Made by a program: the position numbers and the translations under genes. This document shows, piece after piece, positions 59,454 to 64,000 of a DNA stretch of 64,000 bases. The notes beneath the pieces were generated by a model. That model saw nothing but the letters and a program-made list of their open reading frames with translations. It was not told the origin of the DNA and ran no database searches. Origin of the DNA: Trichoplax sp. H2 (Eukaryota; Placozoa; Uniplacotomia; Trichoplacea); contig NOWV01000186.1 in assembly GCA_003344405.1 (NCBI GenBank), forward strand, positions 62,001 through 126,000. Reading direction: 5' to 3'. Within the stretch, counting starts at the first letter, position 1. Each line of letters begins with the position of its first letter.

Positions 59454-62400
59454 TTAATTATCTTTTTCAGTCATGTCTTTTTTGTCATTAGGATCATTTG
59501 AATATTCTCGCTTAAACCACAAAGAGACATCTGGCCAATCTATTTTATCATTTTCCGTCTTTTCATGTGCTAAGTAAACCATCAAACCGATATCCATCAG
59601 CTCAATGGTATCAATCAGAGATGTTATCATAGTATCCGAATCCTGGGCAAAGGGTATATTCGATGGAGTTAACCGACCAACTGCAATAGAAATTCCCACT
59701 GCAGACGTAAAAGCATTTGCTGCTGACCGCAATGTTTGGTAATGCTCACGGTTTCTATCGGGATGATGCCAGTCTATAATTAAAATATGAAGATGCGATA
59801 TCCATATCAATTAAAGAATTAACCACCTAAACTCACTTTGTTAGTGGTAAATTACATAGGATGTTATTTGTGTTGCTTCTATCTACGCGTATTTCAGTAA
59901 ACTAGCTATCGTTGATTCTTAAGTCTGCAATTGGAATTATTAAAAATAATCAAATATTCCCACAAATACCTTCTAACTTTCGCGACATTTTCTTCCGACA
60001 TATAACCTCCGTTAACGCACCAAGTTTTAATAAGCAGTGAAAGTGCTCTAAATCGTACTCTTCCAGGTGTCGAATACTGCTTAACATTTAAAAAGTACCG
60101 TCTCAAATTTTCTGGTCGTTTTTATTTGTATTTAAGCCCGATTAGAGTTATTGAAATGATGCTATTACAAATATTTATGGTCCATTGCCATCTAGTTAGA
60201 GGTTTAATTGCTATACGTGTTAGAACTAACAGTATATTTATGAAAATCAGTATTAAACTGTATCCTACTTTACGTCAAACAATAAATCAGGATAAAGTTG
60301 GTACTTCCTAGTATAGATTTGAATATGCCCTTATTTTTATGCATCCATATTATAGATTAAAATATATCTAGATATCCAAAACTACGATTAACTTCTTACT
60401 TGTGGTCGGAATAATAGCGTGCAGCGTCAAATAAGTCTCCAAACTGTTGCTTTAAAATTCCAAGCAAATGAACAACTGAACAGTAAAATTCATGTGATAT
60501 AGAAAATATCCTAATTGTAAATTTATGATGATTGAATTAGAAGTCTTTTCAATAGCGGATAAGCAATTAACTTTAGCATTTACAGACAAGTTATATTCTA
60601 GGCATCGCTAAATTGTACATTACCAAGGTTTATTAGGTCGACTTTACCTCAGCATAATTGCAATGATAGTTTCGATGGCATTAACACATGGTCGAAGTAT
60701 GATATTTCGTATTAGTAAATGAAGATTTCTTTGCCTAGCTTCTTTTATACAAGTCTTCAATAGCTCTGTTAATAGAATAAGAAATCATATATTGTACATC
60801 AACCATTTCACAACTTAAGCTCGTAATATTCTGTAAATAATTGCCTAAATGAAGCCGTAGCTAAATTTTCCCAACTCAATTGTGTAATAAGCACTTTTTA
60901 ACCTAAATCTATAACCAAAGCAGAGTTATCATTATCAGCAAGCCACTTGTTGGTTTCAGCCATAGCAGATTTGAGAGTTTCCATTAACCCTTCGTATTCA
61001 TCGTGGCCAATTTTCTTGGCTAAATCGCCAGCGATATCTTCAGACTGAGTAATTATACGATCATTTTCGTACAAAGGCTGTAGTAAATTGCTCGTTATAC
61101 ATGTAGAATCTATCAATATACGGAAATATTCACTTTATTCAACTAGTAAAATAAAATAACGAAAAAGTGATAAACTACTATATCAAGGTAAGACTTTCAA
61201 TATCTCTATCATTTAAGAGCTATTTGCTAGCATTGTGCGTAGATTTTATTTAAGATTTCGTATAAGTAGACTATCCCTTACAATGGTGCTTTCTTAGATA
61301 TTCCAACGCATCTTCGAAGCCTTGTTGACATAATGCTCTAAGAGAGGCCTCATCTGGAGAAAATAAAGCTCTAGTCGCTCGATGAAGATCGCCTAATGTA
61401 AATTTAATCGTTCGTCGAATACAGATATCGCTATTTTCAAAGTCATGACGCGACACATGGTTAGGACAAATCATTCCATCACCGACGAAAGGAGAAATAG
61501 TTATTGTTTTCTGAATATCGAAAGGTATAGGATGGTTGTCCGAAATTCCACCGTCTAAATATCGCTAATGATAAAGCATATAGGCATTGTAAGATCATCT
61601 AATAGATCAAGTTGATTTTATTGATAATTTCTCTATACTTAGAATTTGGCAAAGTCTACTAACTGAGTAAAGTAACATTGAGATTTACGTTATAATATAA
61701 TAGATATCTACGCTTTGCAATATAATATACCAATCTTTTTTTTATTCTACATCTTTTGCAGATACAATGTTATAAGTAAATTTATACAACTTAAAATTTT
61801 TAATGTATTTCTTACCTCTCCACGATAAAAAGGTGGCACTATACCCGACCAAAAAGGGACAAAACAACTACAAGCTACACACTGCATACCATTTTCGGAA
61901 AAAGAAAGAATTTATCATCTTAATAATATTTATCATAACCTAATTTCATTTACTTCAAGCTATTAGCAAGTTTATTACGAATAAATGAGATATTTTTAAC
62001 TGCATATTATTTCATTTACTATAAATATAAATAAATGGACCTGATTGAACAAAAAGAAAATTCATATAAAATGAATAAATTGCTTTAAATACGCATGAAT
62101 TATGAAGGTAGGGATAAACTAGAGTCTATCGATTTTATAATACGCGTACATAACGAAAATTAGATACAAGCTTAAAAATTAATCCATCATTTAGAGAAAT
62201 TTACATGTAATCAACAATCTTGAATGGTACTGTTGTAATATGCTATATCTAAAAATGATCTTGAAATACGACTATATGTAACTAGCAGTCTTGAATAGTG
62301 CCTTTGTAATACGCTATTTCTAAAAATAACCTTGAGACACGAGCATAAATAATCAGTAGTCTTGAATAAAACCGTTGTAATATGCTATATCTAAAAATAA

Positions 62401-64000
62401 TCTTGAGATGCAAGTACATATAATCAGTAGTCTTGAATAATACCGTTGTAATATGCTATATCTAAAAACAATCTTGAAATATACTATTTACTACTGATAT
62501 GCATAAGTACTGTGGCGATGAAAAAGGTAAAAGTTTATTCTAGTAAAGGAAATCCAGTAGTATATTCAAAGTTATCATGATTGATGCTTAAAAAAATTGA
62601 TTTCATGTAATTTACATGTAATCAGTAGTCTTATATGGTACTATTGTAATATACTATATCTAAAATGATCCTGGCATAAATAATCAGTAGTCTTGAATAG
62701 TACTGTTGTAATATGCTATATCTAAAAATGATCTTGTGATATACTATTGACCGCTGATATACATATGTAATACGGTGATGAGAAAAAGTAAAAATTTATT
62801 TTAGTAAAGTAAACACAATAATATATTCGAAGCTTTCATGATTGATGCTAAAAAATTAATTTCTGAAATATTGAATGTACAGGGACTATAGTACTTGAAG
62901 TATTCTATCAAATATGTAATAGTAAGGATAGAACTGTTTTAATTTCTTTTTCAATGTACGGTCTAATAAAAGGACCTTGGGCAAAATCAAGTCTACATTC
63001 TCCATCAGTCGATCTGCATCAGATTAGTAATGATTTTTAGAGTCGATCCACATAGAAGATGTCTATATTATTTCACTATAAGTCAAGTAATATCTTTATA
63101 GAATCCTGTACAATACTTACATTATATTCTCTCTCCATAAAGCAATCTTTATCAGGTCAGTAACGATTTTAGAGTCGATTTACATAAAAGATATCTATAC
63201 GTACTTTCACTAAAAGTCTGGTAATATCTTTTAAGAACTCTATGCAATAATTAATTTATAAGCTCTCTTCATGAATCATTCTTCATCGGCTTAGTAATGA
63301 TTTTTATTTCAATCTATTTATATAGAAGATGAATATATTTACTTCACCAAAGGCTAATAATGCCGCTAAGAGTGATAAAGAGGTGATGTGATATTAATTG
63401 AAATTTTAGCCGAATTTCAGATTTTTTTAGCATGATTGCGTAATCCTAGAATATGCAGTGGTTTAATTGAAATTGCGATATGGACATTAACAATCTTTTA
63501 TTACTTTTTCCCTAGGTCTAAACCTTCGTCATGCCCATTATAACCGATTTTTTTCATGAATAATGCATCTCATCTTCAAATAAACAAAGTCTAGAGATAC
63601 AATTTAAAAGATTATAGTCCAGTATTTCCATAAGTATCGCCAAATGTACGTTAACTAGTAATTACTATTGCCTCTTTACGATTGGATTCTCAAGAAATTA
63701 TACAATATATTATAATTTAGCATGTAAATGCATGTACAAGATATTATACGCATATTTTTGCCGCAGTTACTCCTAAAGGTTGAAAATTAATGGGAAATAC
63801 TATGCAGTCCTAACTATAAAATATTATAACTTTAGGATATGATCAAGTTAAAGTATTTTACCTGCTTTAAAAATTATATTACAAACAGATGATGGATGTG
63901 ATCATATATGCTTTGCTTTTAGCGATAGTTGATTTACCTTAATAAGATCCATCTTTGAGAAGAATTCGCTAATGAGGATATTTTGTCGATCTCTGGCTCG
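59454..64000 (-). CDS. Patatin/ATGL-like lipase, third copy, 5' end beyond the window
   Basis: Third PNPLA2-like paralogue. Exons: 63938-64000 (continues past the right edge), 61816-61881, 61282-61564, 60903-61109, 60648-60765, 60400-60510, 59970-60079 and 59454-59773. Phases are continuous; 425 residues in the window. The edge exon gives NILISEFFSKMDLIK, matching the end of exon 1 in the other copies; the Ser-containing part of exon 1 is missing only because of the window limit. Exon 2 (CFVPFWSGIVPPFYRGE) and exon 3 (YLDGGISDNHPIPF, RALFSPDEASLRALCQQGF) are typical ATGL sequence with the dyad Asp in intact DGG. Exons 4-8 encode a helical-looking extension of about 290 residues, shared with the copy at 49-52 kb but absent from known ATGL C-termini as far as I can tell. 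Likely an active lipid hydrolase. Intron 1 is 2.06 kb and carries tandem arrays. Confidence 0.87.
62202..62872. repeat. Higher-order tandem array in lipase intron
   Basis: A ~71-bp unit (aatcagtagtcttgaata, then gttgtaatatgctatatcta, then aaaatgatcttgaaata) is repeated four times from ~62207 to ~62490, followed by a ~115-bp block (tgatatgcataagtac ... catgattgatgctta). Then two more 71-bp units (~62612-62750) are followed by a second copy of the block (~62752-62872). The array thus shows two levels of repetition. Confidence 0.85.
62938..63350. repeat. Tandem array, three units of about 131-136 bp
   Basis: ttagtaatgatttttagag, then acatagaagatgtctatat (~63024), recurs as gtcagtaacgattttagag, then acataaaagatatctatac (~63156), and as cttagtaatgatttttatt, then atatagaagatgaatatat (~63290). 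Each unit also contains a ttcacta.aagtc..gtaatatctttat-type segment or remnant. It lies in the same lipase intron as the preceding array. Confidence 0.75.

Noticed and set aside
59906-60106. 66-codon frame overlapping lipase 3 exon 7
   Set aside because: It is a shadow: the frame at 59970-60079 that aligns with the paralogue (KLGALTEVICR) is a different one and keeps intron phase.
60780-60890. Minus-strand open segment (SWENLATASFRQLFTEYYE) between lipase 3 exons
   Set aside because: The flanking exons join in phase without it and the homologous copy at 50 kb has no counterpart; kept only as a possible alternative exon.

Overview
The window is eukaryotic nuclear DNA. It is AT-rich (roughly one third G+C by eye), its genes are widely spaced, most introns are short (about 50-600 bp, GT..AG), and the families are animal ones: tubulin carboxypeptidase CCP2/3 (AGBL2/3), adipose triglyceride lipase (PNPLA2), RDH8/HSD17B1-type dehydrogenases, 26/29-kDa-type cysteine proteases, and a peroxisomal 4CL/luciferase-like acyl-CoA synthetase. 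Composition, intron size and gene content suggest an early-branching metazoan. A placozoan (Trichoplax/Hoilungia) is my best guess, but that is inference, not proof. Exon structures were built by hand from splice sites, reading-phase continuity and conserved motifs.

Layout. (1) 1-7.6 kb: two plus-strand Sel1-repeat genes. The first is cut by the left edge; the second is an intronless 1080-residue protein made of two copies of the same ~500-residue module. (2) 9.7-15.2 kb: two intronless minus-strand short-chain dehydrogenase paralogues. (3) 16.8-25.9 kb: three plus-strand paralogues of the 26/29-kDa proteinase family (N-terminal 26-kDa-like domain, inhibitor-type propeptide, papain-like C-terminal domain). 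Only the first has an intron, just before its last 27 residues. (4) 28.4-31.7 kb: a minus-strand four-exon ATGL-like lipase and an unidentified two-exon gene just upstream. (5) 36.1-45.2 kb: a minus-strand AGBL2/3-like cytosolic carboxypeptidase in about 28 exons. (6) 48.8-52.6 kb: a second patatin/ATGL-like gene with eroded catalytic motifs and an in-frame stop next to a conserved splice junction. (7) 53.7-57.5 kb: a complete eight-exon acyl-CoA synthetase ending in the peroxisomal signal SKL. (8) 59.5-64.0 kb: a third patatin/ATGL-like gene, whose first exon runs off the right edge.

The window is dominated by local gene duplication: 2 Sel1 genes (3 modules), 2 SDRs, 3 proteases and 3 lipases. 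The right half groups triglyceride lipase-like genes with a fatty-acid-activating enzyme, which would be consecutive steps in lipid mobilisation; whether this is functional clustering is unknown. The three lipases share exact exon lengths (66 and 283 bp). Two of them also share a C-terminal extension of five further exons (exons 4-8) that I cannot assign to a known domain.

The long gene-free stretches carry many diverged tandem duplications (units about 70-300 bp). The clearest are a higher-order array and a second array inside the first intron of the third lipase gene. I saw no convincing tRNA, rRNA, CRISPR array, transposase or retroelement gene.
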